From assembly GCA_016795295.1 (NCBI GenBank), contig JAEUHP010000095.1, forward strand, positions 1 through 49,357: a stretch of 49,357 bases of DNA, given 5' to 3'. The stretch comes from Planctomycetota bacterium (GTDB lineage Bacteria; Planctomycetota; UBA1135; UBA2386). Made by a program: the position numbers and the translations under genes. The notes below the pieces were generated by a model that saw only the letters and a program-made list of their open reading frames with translations, made no database searches and had not been told where the DNA came from. Below are positions 31,979 through 39,412 of this stretch, one piece after another (positions within the stretch are counted from its first letter, which is position 1; every line of letters starts with the position of its first letter).

Positions 31979-32670
31979 GGCAGTTGCAGCCACGTGGGCA
32001 TGGCTTCTCGGTGCTCGGGATGGACGAAGGTGACCAGGCCGCCGACGCGGCGCTTCTCGCCTTCGAGCCACGTCGCCCAGTCGGCGGGCGAGTGGGTGAA
32101 GAAACCGACCAGGACCGCGTCGGCGATGTCGTTGGCGACCAGGCTGGTCTTGTGGATGTCGAAACCACTGGCGACCACGAAGCCGCGCGGCACGGCCAGC
32201 GGTTCGCTCACGCTGCCCAGGCGCAGTTCGTCGAAGACGAACCGGGCGATCGGGAAGTCGATGCTGCTGTAGCTGATGTTCCGGCGCTTCTGCACCAGGA
32301 GCGCGCCGCGCTGCTCGAGTTCGTAGGTGTTGGTGGCCACGGCGCGCAGTTGCTTGGCCAGGGCCAGCTGCTCGGCGCGGGCCGCGGCGAAGCTGCGCTC
32401 GGCGAACCGCATCGGCAGCACGTATTCGTCCAGGGCGCGCCGCACCTTGACCTTGGGCGCAACCTCCGGACCGAAGCTGTCGAGGAACTCCAGCCACGGC
32501 TGCAGGTCGTCGAGGGTGACCTCGATGCCGTCGACCACCAGCAGTCGGTTGCCGGCTTGCGGTGCCGGCGGGGTCGACGCCGGACCGCCGCAGGCCGACA
32601 GCCCGGCCAGGGCCAGCAGGGCCGTGGCGAGCGCGACCGCGGTCGGACCGTGGAGGTGGGCGTGGCTCAT
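31975..32670 (-). CDS. SurA/PpiC-like lipoprotein
   Basis: 231 aa. Signal peptide with lipobox LSAC (Cys27), then RLLVVDGIEVTLDDLQPWLE, the opening strand-helix of SurA-type chaperones, and long helices with VKVRRALDEYVLPMRFAERS. Near residue 150 a phrase FDELRLGSVSEPLAVPRGFV resembles the end of a parvulin domain (GxVSxP...GF), but the rest of the parvulin fold is too short, so it is probably a reduced, non-catalytic chaperone. It is coupled at both ends by 4-nt ATGA overlaps. A larger SurA-like protein lies on the opposite strand. Confidence 0.75.
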   Translation of the reverse strand: MSHAHLHGPTAVALATALLALAGLSACGGPASTPPAPQAGNRLLVVDGIEVTLDDLQPWLEFLDSFGPEVAPKVKVRRALDEYVLPMRFAERSFAAARAEQLALAKQLRAVATNTYELEQRGALLVQKRRNISYSSIDFPIARFVFDELRLGSVSEPLAVPRGFVVASGFDIHKTSLVANDIADAVLVGFFTHSPADWATWLEGEKRRVGGLVTFVHPEHREAMPTWLQLP

Positions 32671-33356
32671 GGGGTGTCGAGCGTCGTCAGGAATTCGCAG
32701 ACCGGCCCAGCCAGGTAGCGGTAGGTGCTGTCGAGCAGGCCCGCCAGCTGCGGGGCTTCGCCGGTGGCGATCGGCCCGGCGAAACTGCCGGTGTTCTCCA
32801 GCCACAGCGCGCGCGGGTCCTGCGGCCAGGTTTCGATGCGCACGTGGAAGGTCTCGCGCTGGCTCTCGGTGGGCGGAAAGACGAAGCGCACCCCGATCGA
32901 TTGCGTCGGACGGCCGAACGCGGGCCACGCCGCGCCGGCCGGTGCCATCAACCGCTGGCTCAGGAATTCGCGGCCGTCGCGACAGTGCCGCGGCGAGACC
33001 AGCGAGCGCACCACGAACTGTTGCGCCACGGTGGCCGGCACGCCGAGCGTCTGGAAGGCGATCGAGGCCACATTGACCACCCGCGTGGCGAAGTCCTCGA
33101 CGGTGGTGCCGCGCAGCTCTTCGCGCAGCACCAGGCGATCCCAGGTGAACGAGGCCGAGGACACTTGGCCGGGTCCCTGAGGCAGGTTGCTCAAGTGGAT
33201 GCCGTCGGGGGCGACCTGGAAGTTCTGGTAACCGATCGTCGGCTGCCGATAGAGCGCGTTGTGCACACTCTGCACCAGGTCGGCCCGGAGTTGCTGCGGC
33301 GGGTAGAGCAGTTCGGCCAGGAAGGCGATGCTGCGGGGGTCGTAGGCCATGGCCAC
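32667..33356 (-). CDS. Unknown protein, first gene of the lipoprotein operon
   Basis: 229 aa, no signal peptide. Begins AYDPRSIAFLAELLYPPQQL followed by LVQSVHNALYRQPTIGYQNF and VSSASFTWDRLVLREELRGT, then TVEDFATRVVNVASIAFQTL and an R-rich strand pair QSIGVRFVFPPTESQRETFH. A mixed alpha/beta protein that I do not recognise. A GTG at 33356 and an ATG at 33350 compete; the TAGCAT box ends 5 nt before the GTG, so I choose the GTG. The stop codon overlaps the next ATG by 4 nt. Confidence 0.75.
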   Translation of the reverse strand: MAMAYDPRSIAFLAELLYPPQQLRADLVQSVHNALYRQPTIGYQNFQVAPDGIHLSNLPQGPGQVSSASFTWDRLVLREELRGTTVEDFATRVVNVASIAFQTLGVPATVAQQFVVRSLVSPRHCRDGREFLSQRLMAPAGAAWPAFGRPTQSIGVRFVFPPTESQRETFHVRIETWPQDPRALWLENTGSFAGPIATGEAPQLAGLLDSTYRYLAGPVCEFLTTLDTP

Positions 33357-33361
33357 GGCCC

Positions 33362-33367
33362 ATGCTA
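33362..33367 (-). promoter_or_regulatory. -10 box TAGCAT, leaderless operon promoter
   Basis: On the minus strand TAGCAT ends 5 nt before the GTG at 33356 (11 nt before the alternative ATG at 33350). It is the same hexamer as at 4884-4889. Confidence 0.5.
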
Positions 33368-33516
33368 CGGCCCGGCTGGCGCATGGGTAGGGGCTGCTGC
33401 CGCCGAATGCCGATGCCCGGGGCGGGCCGTCCGTGCCTGTTGCGGGGCTGTTCGGCGAAGATTTCGTCGATCCGGGAGGAATCCCATGGGCCCCTCGTTT
33501 CGCCGGCCGCGGCAGC

Positions 33517-33522
33517 TACACT
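33517..33522 (+). promoter_or_regulatory. -10 box TACACT with short leader
   Basis: TACACT 37 nt upstream of the ATG at 33560; expected leader about 30 nt. No matching -35 box was recognised. Confidence 0.35.
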
Positions 33523-33559
33523 CCTCGGCCGCCGTTTCCCCTTACTTCCGCACCTGCTC

Positions 33560-35158
33560 ATGCCAGCTTCCCACTTCACCGCCATCCTGCTCGCGGCTGC
33601 CGCTCTCGGCGCTCTTCGTGCCCAGGACCCCCAGGATCAGATCAAGATGCTGCGCAAGCAGGTCTCGTCCCTGAACGACCAACTCGTGGCAGAGCGCACC
33701 AAGCTGCTGCTCGACGTCAAGGTGAACCAGAAGCGGCTCGATCCGCTCGAGGTGATGCGTGAGGCGGTGTATCTGACCGGCGGCAAGCTGGTGGAGAGCA
33801 AAGTCGCCGACTTCTTCATCCTCGAGGAGGTCAAGAAGCTGGTCGAGTCCGGCCAGAAGAAGGCCACCGACTTCGTCATTTCGGACGAAGACGTGATGAC
33901 CGAGCTCGCGCCGCTGAAGGCCGACTTCGAGGGCAAGAATCCGGGCATCGACTTCTGGGAAGTCGTGCGCTCGCAATACGGCCTGAACAAGGAGACGTTC
34001 CTCGAGCAGCGCAAGCAGTCGATGCTGTTCGACCGCGTGTTCTTCCCGGGCTCGCCCAAGGACTGGCCGGACATCACCAAGGAAGCGATCAAGGCGCAGA
34101 CCCAGAGCGACCAGGGGCCGAAGTTCATCGAACAGCTGGAAAAGACCACCGAGGGCGTCGACGAGAAGGGCAACCCGAAGAAGCTGCCCGAGTTCTGGAT
34201 CAACATGATGCGCCAGTTCGTGCAGAAGGGTCTGCGCAACTGGAGCGACATCCGCTACGCCTCGCACGGCCTGCCCTCGAACCTGGTGCTGAAGGTCAAC
34301 GACTTCGAATGGAGCACCAAGGACGCCTTCGAGTTCATCAAGAAGGGCATCTACGTCCAGGACCTCGAGCGCGCCATGCAGGAGGTTGCGGTGCGTGAGG
34401 CGCTGCGCCAGGAACTGGTGGCGAAGAACTGCTACGTCTCGGACGAAGAATTCCAGCGTCGGTACGAAGAGTACCGCCAGCCCTACGACTCGACGCCGTT
34501 CACCGTCGAGGTGATCGCCACGCGCTTCAAGGGCTATCCGTGCCTCGAAGCGTTCCGCGCGCGCTGGCGCCTCATCACCTCCTTCGGCGATCTGATCGCC
34601 AAGGAGATCGACGACGCGCACTTGCAGGCCCACGCCGACCAGTTCGGCGCCTTCTTCGCCGACGGGCAGGTCAGCATCGACGTGATTCCGTTCCAGGGAC
34701 GCAACCCGAAGACCGGCGCCTGGGAGCCGGACGGCATGGAGCAGGCCAAGGCGCGGGCCGACGCCGTGTTCGCCGCGTTGGCCAACAAGGAACTGACCTT
34801 CGACGATGCGCTGAACACCAAGGCCGAGTTCTTCGCCAACGACGAGAAGCGCGGCCGCCTCGGCTTCCTGCCGCTGAACCAGCTCAAGCAGCAGCTGCGC
34901 GAGAACGAATACACCCAGCTGCACGACGGCTTCTCGATCAGCAACCACCTGTTCTTCGAAGCCGAGGTCGGCAAGACCTTTGGCCCGATCGCCGGTCCGG
35001 ACGGCTACTTCATCGCCCGCGTCAACGCGCGCACGCCGGCGCGGCGCAAGATCGACGTCAAGAACCCGAAGGAGCGCGAGCTGGTCCAGGAGGACTACTT
35101 GAACCACCGCTTCTTCGTGTGGGCCAGCGAAGTGATCGGGCGCGCCAAGTTCGATTGA
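33560..35158 (+). CDS. Secreted SurA-like parvulin PPIase/chaperone
   Basis: 532 aa. Signal peptide (HFTAILLAAAALGALRAQ), a coiled coil (about 20-55), a SurA-N-like helical domain with IDFWEVVRSQYGLNKETFLE and QRKQSMLFDRVFF, a linker, and a C-terminal parvulin-type domain. The latter has VSIDVIPFQ, AKARADAVFAAL, ELTFDDALNT, KRGRLGFLPLNQLKQQL and a VGKTFGPIAGPDGYFIARV phrase matching the GxxxGPxxxxxGYxIxRV end of PpiC domains. Likely a periplasmic chaperone. A TACACT box 37 nt upstream gives a short leader. Divergent from the operon with the small SurA-like lipoprotein. Confidence 0.85.
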   Translation: MPASHFTAILLAAAALGALRAQDPQDQIKMLRKQVSSLNDQLVAERTKLLLDVKVNQKRLDPLEVMREAVYLTGGKLVESKVADFFILEEVKKLVESGQKKATDFVISDEDVMTELAPLKADFEGKNPGIDFWEVVRSQYGLNKETFLEQRKQSMLFDRVFFPGSPKDWPDITKEAIKAQTQSDQGPKFIEQLEKTTEGVDEKGNPKKLPEFWINMMRQFVQKGLRNWSDIRYASHGLPSNLVLKVNDFEWSTKDAFEFIKKGIYVQDLERAMQEVAVREALRQELVAKNCYVSDEEFQRRYEEYRQPYDSTPFTVEVIATRFKGYPCLEAFRARWRLITSFGDLIAKEIDDAHLQAHADQFGAFFADGQVSIDVIPFQGRNPKTGAWEPDGMEQAKARADAVFAALANKELTFDDALNTKAEFFANDEKRGRLGFLPLNQLKQQLRENEYTQLHDGFSISNHLFFEAEVGKTFGPIAGPDGYFIARVNARTPARRKIDVKNPKERELVQEDYLNHRFFVWASEVIGRAKFD

Positions 35159-35272
35159 TGCCAGCGCCGCCGCAACGCGGGGTGCGGCAGCTTGCGAATG
35201 GGCGCAGCCGGCCCGCTGCGGCGGCGGGAGCGGGGGGGCGCGTGAAGCCTGTGCGCTGCGGTCAGCGTCGGC

Positions 35273-35278
35273 TATCAT
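35273..35278 (+). promoter_or_regulatory. -10 box TATCAT, leaderless ABC-exporter promoter
   Basis: TATCAT ends 7 nt before the GTG at 35286. Confidence 0.5.
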
Positions 35279-35285
35279 CCCGGCA

Positions 35286-37184
35286 GTGACCGATTCCTCC
35301 GAAGCGCGCGCCAGCATGCGCGCCCTGCTCCGGCGCTTGTGGGCTGCGATCCTGCGCTACCGCGGCATGGTCGCGGCGATGGTGGCGTTCGGCTGCCTCG
35401 AAGCGCTGTTCACCAAGCTGCCGTTCGTGCTGGTCAAACCGCTGATCGCCGAGCTGGGCGGCGAAACCGGAGGGGCGCCGTTGGCCCAACCCTGGCACCC
35501 GCCGCTACGGGGCCAGGACGAGGGGTTCACCGAGCGGATCGGCAACGACTTCAACGCTTGGTTTCGTTCGTTCGCCGAGGGGATGGTGGAGGCTTGTGGC
35601 CTCGGTTCCAGCCACCCGGGCATGAACGTGGTGCTGGCCTGTGGCCTGGTCGCCGTCCTGTGTGGCCTGCTCGGTGCGGTGACCATCTACTTCGTGCAGA
35701 CGGTGTCGCGCATGTTTGCGATCCGCATCGTCGCCGATCTGCGCTGTGAGCTGGCGCGGCATTTCCTGGCTCTGCCGCTGCGGTTCTTCGGCCGGCAGCG
35801 CATGGGCGAGATGATCAGCAAGGTCACCAACGACACCCAGGTGATGCAGCGCTCGTTCGAGCTCGCGGCCGACAACGTGGTGGTCGATCCGCTGATGGTG
35901 CTCGGCAACCTCGTCATTCTCGCTTGGTTCGTGCCACAGGCGATCTGGGTGTTGGCCTTGATGGTGCCGGTGCTGGCGATCCCTCTCTACCGGCAGGGTC
36001 GCAAGGTCAGCCAGCGCAGCCAGAAGACCCTGCGCGCGATGGGCGAGGCCACCGAGTCGCTGAACCAGATCCTGACCGGCATTCGGACCGTCAAGGCGTT
36101 CCAGCTCGAGCAGGCTCGCCTCCACGAGTTCGAAGCGAACACGGCGACCTTCCTCGACCGCACCAAGCGCATGTTGCGCACCAAAGGTCTGTCGCTGGCG
36201 CAGACGTTCGTCGGGTACCAGGTCGGTTTCGCCGCGCTGTTGGTGGTCCTCGGGTATGTGGTGTTGGTCGATCGGGCGATCGGCTTCGACGACGTCGCCC
36301 TGGTGATCATGCCGCTCGCCACCACCTACCAGCACGTGAAGCGTTTGACGCGTTCCTACCACGTGCTCATGGAGTCCGCGGGTGCGCTGCACGGCATCGA
36401 ACAGATTCTGGCGACACCGACCGACCCAACGCAGCGGCCTGGTCGGGCGCTCGGCCGGGTGCGCGGGGACGTCGAACTGCGCGACGTGTGGTTCGCCTAC
36501 GACCAAGAGCCGGTCCTCCGCGGCCTCAGCTTGAAGGTCCAGGCCGGCCAGACCGTGGCCTTGGTCGGGGCTTCCGGCGGCGGCAAGTCGACCACGATGG
36601 ATCTGCTGCTGCGCTTCCACGATCCGCAGCGGGGGCAGATCCTGGTCGACGGCATCGATCTCTGCGAGGTGGACCTCGCCGAGTACCGTGCGCACACTGC
36701 GGTGGTCAGCCAGCAGCCGTTCTTGTTCAACACCTCGATCCGCGAGAACATCGCCTACGGCCGTCCGGGCGCCAGCCAGGCGGAAATCGAGGCGGCGGCC
36801 AGGGCCGCGAACATCCACGATTTCGTGCTGTCGCTGCCTCAGGGTTACGACACCCTGGCCGGCGAACGCGGCTGCAACCTCTCGGGCGGCCAGATGCAGC
36901 GCATCACCATCGCCCGGGCGATCCTGCGCGACCCGGCGCTGTTGTTCCTCGACGAGGCCACCTCGGCACTCGACAGTGAGAACGAAGGGCTGGTGCAGCA
37001 GGCGCTCGACAGTCTGCGCGCTGGGCGCACCACGTTCGTGATCGCGCATCGGCTGTCGACCATCGCCGAGGCCGACCTGATCGTGGTGATCGACCGCGGC
37101 GTCGTGGTCGAAGTCGGCAGCCACCGCGAGCTGTTGCTGCGCGGCGGTGCCTACAAACGCATGCGCGACCTCCAGCTCGCCTGA
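35286..37184 (+). CDS. ABC exporter, fused permease and ATPase (MsbA-like)
   Basis: 632 aa half-transporter. The N-terminal ~330 residues form six membrane helices, with a long periplasmic loop between helices 1 and 2 (about residues 60-110) that is larger than in MsbA. The ATPase domain has Walker A GASGGGKST at 428-436 (Lys434), Q-loop VSQQPFLFNTSIRENIAYG, LSGGQ at 532-536, Walker B LLFLDEATSALD with Asp556/Glu557, and H-loop IAHRLST. Such proteins export lipids, lipid A or drugs as homodimers; the substrate is not evident. The start is a GTG supported by TATCAT 7 nt upstream. Downstream, ispF converges. Confidence 0.93.
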   Translation: MTDSSEARASMRALLRRLWAAILRYRGMVAAMVAFGCLEALFTKLPFVLVKPLIAELGGETGGAPLAQPWHPPLRGQDEGFTERIGNDFNAWFRSFAEGMVEACGLGSSHPGMNVVLACGLVAVLCGLLGAVTIYFVQTVSRMFAIRIVADLRCELARHFLALPLRFFGRQRMGEMISKVTNDTQVMQRSFELAADNVVVDPLMVLGNLVILAWFVPQAIWVLALMVPVLAIPLYRQGRKVSQRSQKTLRAMGEATESLNQILTGIRTVKAFQLEQARLHEFEANTATFLDRTKRMLRTKGLSLAQTFVGYQVGFAALLVVLGYVVLVDRAIGFDDVALVIMPLATTYQHVKRLTRSYHVLMESAGALHGIEQILATPTDPTQRPGRALGRVRGDVELRDVWFAYDQEPVLRGLSLKVQAGQTVALVGASGGGKSTTMDLLLRFHDPQRGQILVDGIDLCEVDLAEYRAHTAVVSQQPFLFNTSIRENIAYGRPGASQAEIEAAARAANIHDFVLSLPQGYDTLAGERGCNLSGGQMQRITIARAILRDPALLFLDEATSALDSENEGLVQQALDSLRAGRTTFVIAHRLSTIAEADLIVVIDRGVVVEVGSHRELLLRGGAYKRMRDLQLA

Positions 37185-37235
37185 GTCGCCCGCGCCTCGG
37201 CCACGCTGGGCCGGTGCACCGCTGCGCCAGTGGGC

Positions 37236-37724
37236 TCAAAGCGGCAGCAACAGGGCGACCACCGTCGCCCGCAGCGCTTCGCCCCGGCCGATTGCGTCGA
37301 CCTTCTCGCCGGTTTTGCCCTTCACGTTGACGCGCGTCACCGGCAGTTCGAACAGCTCGGCCAGCCGCGCGCGCATCGCCCCTCGCACCGGTGCCAGTTT
37401 CGGCTGCTCGGTTTCGAGCACCGCGTCGAGCGACACCACCCGCCAGCCCGCTGCGCGCACCCGCGCCATGACCTCGCTGCAGAACTCGGCCGAGGCCCGG
37501 CCTTGGTGCGCTGGGTCGCGGTCGCTGAACAGCGTGCCCAGGTCGTCGAGGCCGGCGGCGCCGAGCACGGCATCGCAGGCGGCGTGCAGCAGGGCATCCC
37601 CGTCGCTGTGGCCCACCGGACCGGCCTTTGCCTCGGGGAACGGCACACCGCCGAGCACGCAGGGCCGCCCGGTGGCGAGGCGGTGTACGTCGATGCCGAG
37701 GCCGATGCGAGGTAGCGAGTCCAT
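37236..37724 (-). CDS. ispF: 2-C-methyl-D-erythritol 2,4-cyclodiphosphate synthase
   Basis: 162 aa, the family length. Fifth step of the MEP isoprenoid pathway (CDP-ME-2-phosphate to MEcPP). Zinc ligands Asp12, His14 (GIDVHRL) and His47 are in place, with GHSDGDALLHAACDAVLGAA at 38-57 and DLGTLFSDRDP after it. The C-terminal VNVKGKTGEKVDAIGRGEAL is the conserved substrate loop. It follows ispD after 18 nt on the same strand, the common ispDF order. Confidence 0.97.
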   Translation of the reverse strand: MDSLPRIGLGIDVHRLATGRPCVLGGVPFPEAKAGPVGHSDGDALLHAACDAVLGAAGLDDLGTLFSDRDPAHQGRASAEFCSEVMARVRAAGWRVVSLDAVLETEQPKLAPVRGAMRARLAELFELPVTRVNVKGKTGEKVDAIGRGEALRATVVALLLPL

Positions 37725-37742
37725 GGTCGAGTGGGGGTGCGT

Positions 37743-38450
37743 TCAGGCCTGGTCCAGGAGGCCGCTGCCGAGGATCGCTGCCGCCAAGGCCAGATCGGGC
37801 GGGTGGGTGACTTTCAGGTTGTAGGGGCTGCCCTCGACCACGGCGACCTCGGCACCGAGCTGTTCGACCAGGGACACGTCGTCGGTGCCGGCGAAGCCGG
37901 TGGCCGCAGCATGGGCGAACGCGCGCAGCAGCAGGTCTTTGCGCACGATCTGTGGCGTCTGCGCTTGCCAGATGCCGGTGCGGTCGACGGTGGTGGTGAC
38001 CAGGCCGTTGGCCACCCGCTTCAGCGTGTCGTTGGCCGGCAGGGCCAGGAGTGCCGCCCCGTGTGCGGCCGCGGCGGCGAGGCATTTGCGGGTGGCCGCG
38101 ATCGGCACCAGGGCCCGCGCGGCGTCGTGTACCAGCACCAGCTCGACGTCGGGGTCGGCGGCGGCGAGGCCGTTTGCCATCGATTGCTGGCGCGTGTCGC
38201 CGCCGTGGGCCAGGCGCACGTCACCGAGAGCCTGCAGGGCTGGCCAAGCTGGTGAGAGCCAGGTGGCCCAGTCGTCGGGGTGGGCCACCAGCACCAAGTG
38301 GTGCCCCGCTCGCAGGTCGACGGCTCGCGCCAGCCGTTCGGCTGCGTGCTGCACCAGTGGCACGCCGGCGAGCGGCAGGTAGGCCTTGGGCACGCTGCCG
38401 CCGAAGCGCGTGCCGCGGCCGGCGGCGAGCAGCAGGATGGCGACCTTCAC
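37743..38450 (-). CDS. ispD: 2-C-methyl-D-erythritol 4-phosphate cytidylyltransferase
   Basis: 235 aa, the family length. Third MEP-pathway step, transferring CMP to MEP. Visible are VAILLLAAGRGTRFGGSVPK (nucleotide-binding loop) near the N-terminus, VLVHDAARALVP with the metal-binding Asp, ALPANDTLKRV, and DRTGIWQAQTPQ with the substrate Arg. The GTG at 38450 is chosen because the protein then begins directly with the conserved strand and because TAAGGT lies 8 nt upstream. It is divergent from ruvC with only 25 bp between. Confidence 0.95.
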   Translation of the reverse strand: MKVAILLLAAGRGTRFGGSVPKAYLPLAGVPLVQHAAERLARAVDLRAGHHLVLVAHPDDWATWLSPAWPALQALGDVRLAHGGDTRQQSMANGLAAADPDVELVLVHDAARALVPIAATRKCLAAAAAHGAALLALPANDTLKRVANGLVTTTVDRTGIWQAQTPQIVRKDLLLRAFAHAAATGFAGTDDVSLVEQLGAEVAVVEGSPYNLKVTHPPDLALAAAILGSGLLDQA

Positions 38451-38458
38451 GCGGCGAG

Positions 38459-38464
38459 ACCTTA
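38459..38464 (-). promoter_or_regulatory. -10 box TAAGGT, leaderless ispD promoter
   Basis: On the minus strand TAAGGT ends 8 nt before the ispD GTG. It overlaps by 2 bp the ruvC box on the other strand. Confidence 0.5.
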
Positions 38465-38468
38465 CACT
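38463..38468 (+). promoter_or_regulatory. -10 box TACACT, leaderless ruvC promoter
   Basis: TACACT ends 7 nt before the ruvC ATG. Both divergent -10 boxes share 38463-38464, so polymerases cannot occupy the two promoters together. Confidence 0.5.
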
Positions 38469-38475
38469 CGGGGCC

Positions 38476-39075
38476 ATGGCGGTGGTGCGGATTCTGGGCA
38501 TCGATCCCGGCACGCTGGTGGTCGGCTTCGGTTGCGTCGAGATCGGGGTGCGCCCGCCGAGTGGCGACGCACCGCGGCCGCTGGCCATGCGTGCCAGCAA
38601 CGCGGTCCCTGCTGCGGCGGCCACGGCGGGGCCGGTGCGGTTGTGCGAACTGGGAGTGCTGCGGCTGGGGGGGCGCGATGCCGAACTGCCGGCCCGCCTG
38701 CTCGAACTCGCCGAGCAGTTTCGCGCGCTGGTGGCACGGCTCCTGCCGCAAGAGCTGGCGATCGAACAGGCGTTCTACGGCAAGAGTGTCCAGGCGGCGC
38801 TGCGCATCGGCGAGGCGCGTGGCGTGGTGCTGGCCGAGGCGGCGCGGGCCGGCTTGTCGGTGCATCAGTTCGCGCCGGCGCGTGTGAAGCGCTCCGTCGC
38901 GGGCAGCGGGGCGGCCAGCAAGCAGGCAGTGGCGGCGATGGTTGGTCAGTTCGTGTCGCTGCCTGGAGGGCCAAGCGCGGCGCGGCTGCCGGCCGATGCC
39001 ACCGACGCGGTGGCGGTGGCTTTGGCTCGGGTCGAGGAGCGCTCGGCTCCGGATTGGCAGTCGCTGGCCCGCTGA
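38476..39075 (+). CDS. ruvC: Holliday-junction resolvase RuvC with an insertion
   Basis: 199 aa. Endonuclease that cuts Holliday junctions. Acidic catalytic residues are in place: Asp10 (GIDPGT), Glu97 (AIEQAFYGK), Asp174 and Asp177 (ADATDAVAVAL), as are HQFAPARVKRSVAGSGAASK and the LGEARGV-like IGEARGVVLAE helix. Compared with RuvC of other bacteria (about 170 aa) there is an extra ~28 residues, about 25-53, rich in Ala/Pro/Arg, between the first strands of the RNase-H core. ruvA and ruvB are not adjacent. Leaderless promoter 7 nt upstream. Confidence 0.94.
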   Translation: MAVVRILGIDPGTLVVGFGCVEIGVRPPSGDAPRPLAMRASNAVPAAAATAGPVRLCELGVLRLGGRDAELPARLLELAEQFRALVARLLPQELAIEQAFYGKSVQAALRIGEARGVVLAEAARAGLSVHQFAPARVKRSVAGSGAASKQAVAAMVGQFVSLPGGPSAARLPADATDAVAVALARVEERSAPDWQSLAR

Positions 39076-39237
39076 TTTTCGGAGGACTTACGTGTGCCGG
39101 CTTTCGGCGCACCGACCGTCGGATCCTCTGACACCGAAATCGCATGCGGTGGGCCGTTGCATTTTTCTGGCGCCGGCTGTGGAATGTGGTCTCCGGTCAG
39201 TGAGGCACCTACCCGTTGTACCAGCCTGAATGGTTGG

Positions 39238-39268
39238 CGAGGGCGGTGGCTCTTCGCCACCCGCCTCG
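39238..39268 (+). other. Strong imperfect hairpin in the gap
   Basis: CGAGG pairs with CCTCG and GGTGGC with GCCACC around a TCTTC loop, with one 2x2 internal loop (GC opposite CG): 11 bp in all. No U-tract follows, so a simple intrinsic terminator is not indicated. It lies about 90 nt upstream of the candidate -10 box at 39360. Confidence 0.5.
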
Positions 39269-39359
39269 GCGACGACGCAGCAGCCCCGAGCTGTTGCGCC
39301 GCAGGGTGGCGTCGCCCCATCGCGCGGTGTGGGTTGCCGCCCGACTGGTTTCGCTTGGG

Positions 39360-39408
39360 TACCATCTGCAGAGTCTTGCCGGCACCAGGGCCGGCTTACT
39401 GGGAGGTG
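39360..39408 (+). promoter_or_regulatory. -10 box TACCAT and strong RBS for the 39413 gene
   Basis: TACCAT (39360-39365) would give a leader of about 40 nt, in which GGGAGGTG (39401-39408) stands 4 nt before the GTG at 39413. This is the clearest Shine-Dalgarno sequence in the window and contrasts with the leaderless starts. Confidence 0.5.
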
Positions 39409-39412
39409 TGCT

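Larger units (their letters stand above)
39076..39412. other. 337-bp gap without a gene
   Basis: The longest gene-free stretch of the window, with visibly lower GC and T-runs near 39160-39170. Open frames here (for example a Cys-rich one from GTG 39094) have third positions unlike those of the real genes, so I do not call them. It holds an 11-bp hairpin (39238-39268), a -10-like TACCAT (39360-39365) and a Shine-Dalgarno GGGAGGTG (39401-39408) for the next gene. A structured leader or small RNA is possible, but I recognise no known RNA family. Confidence 0.5.
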
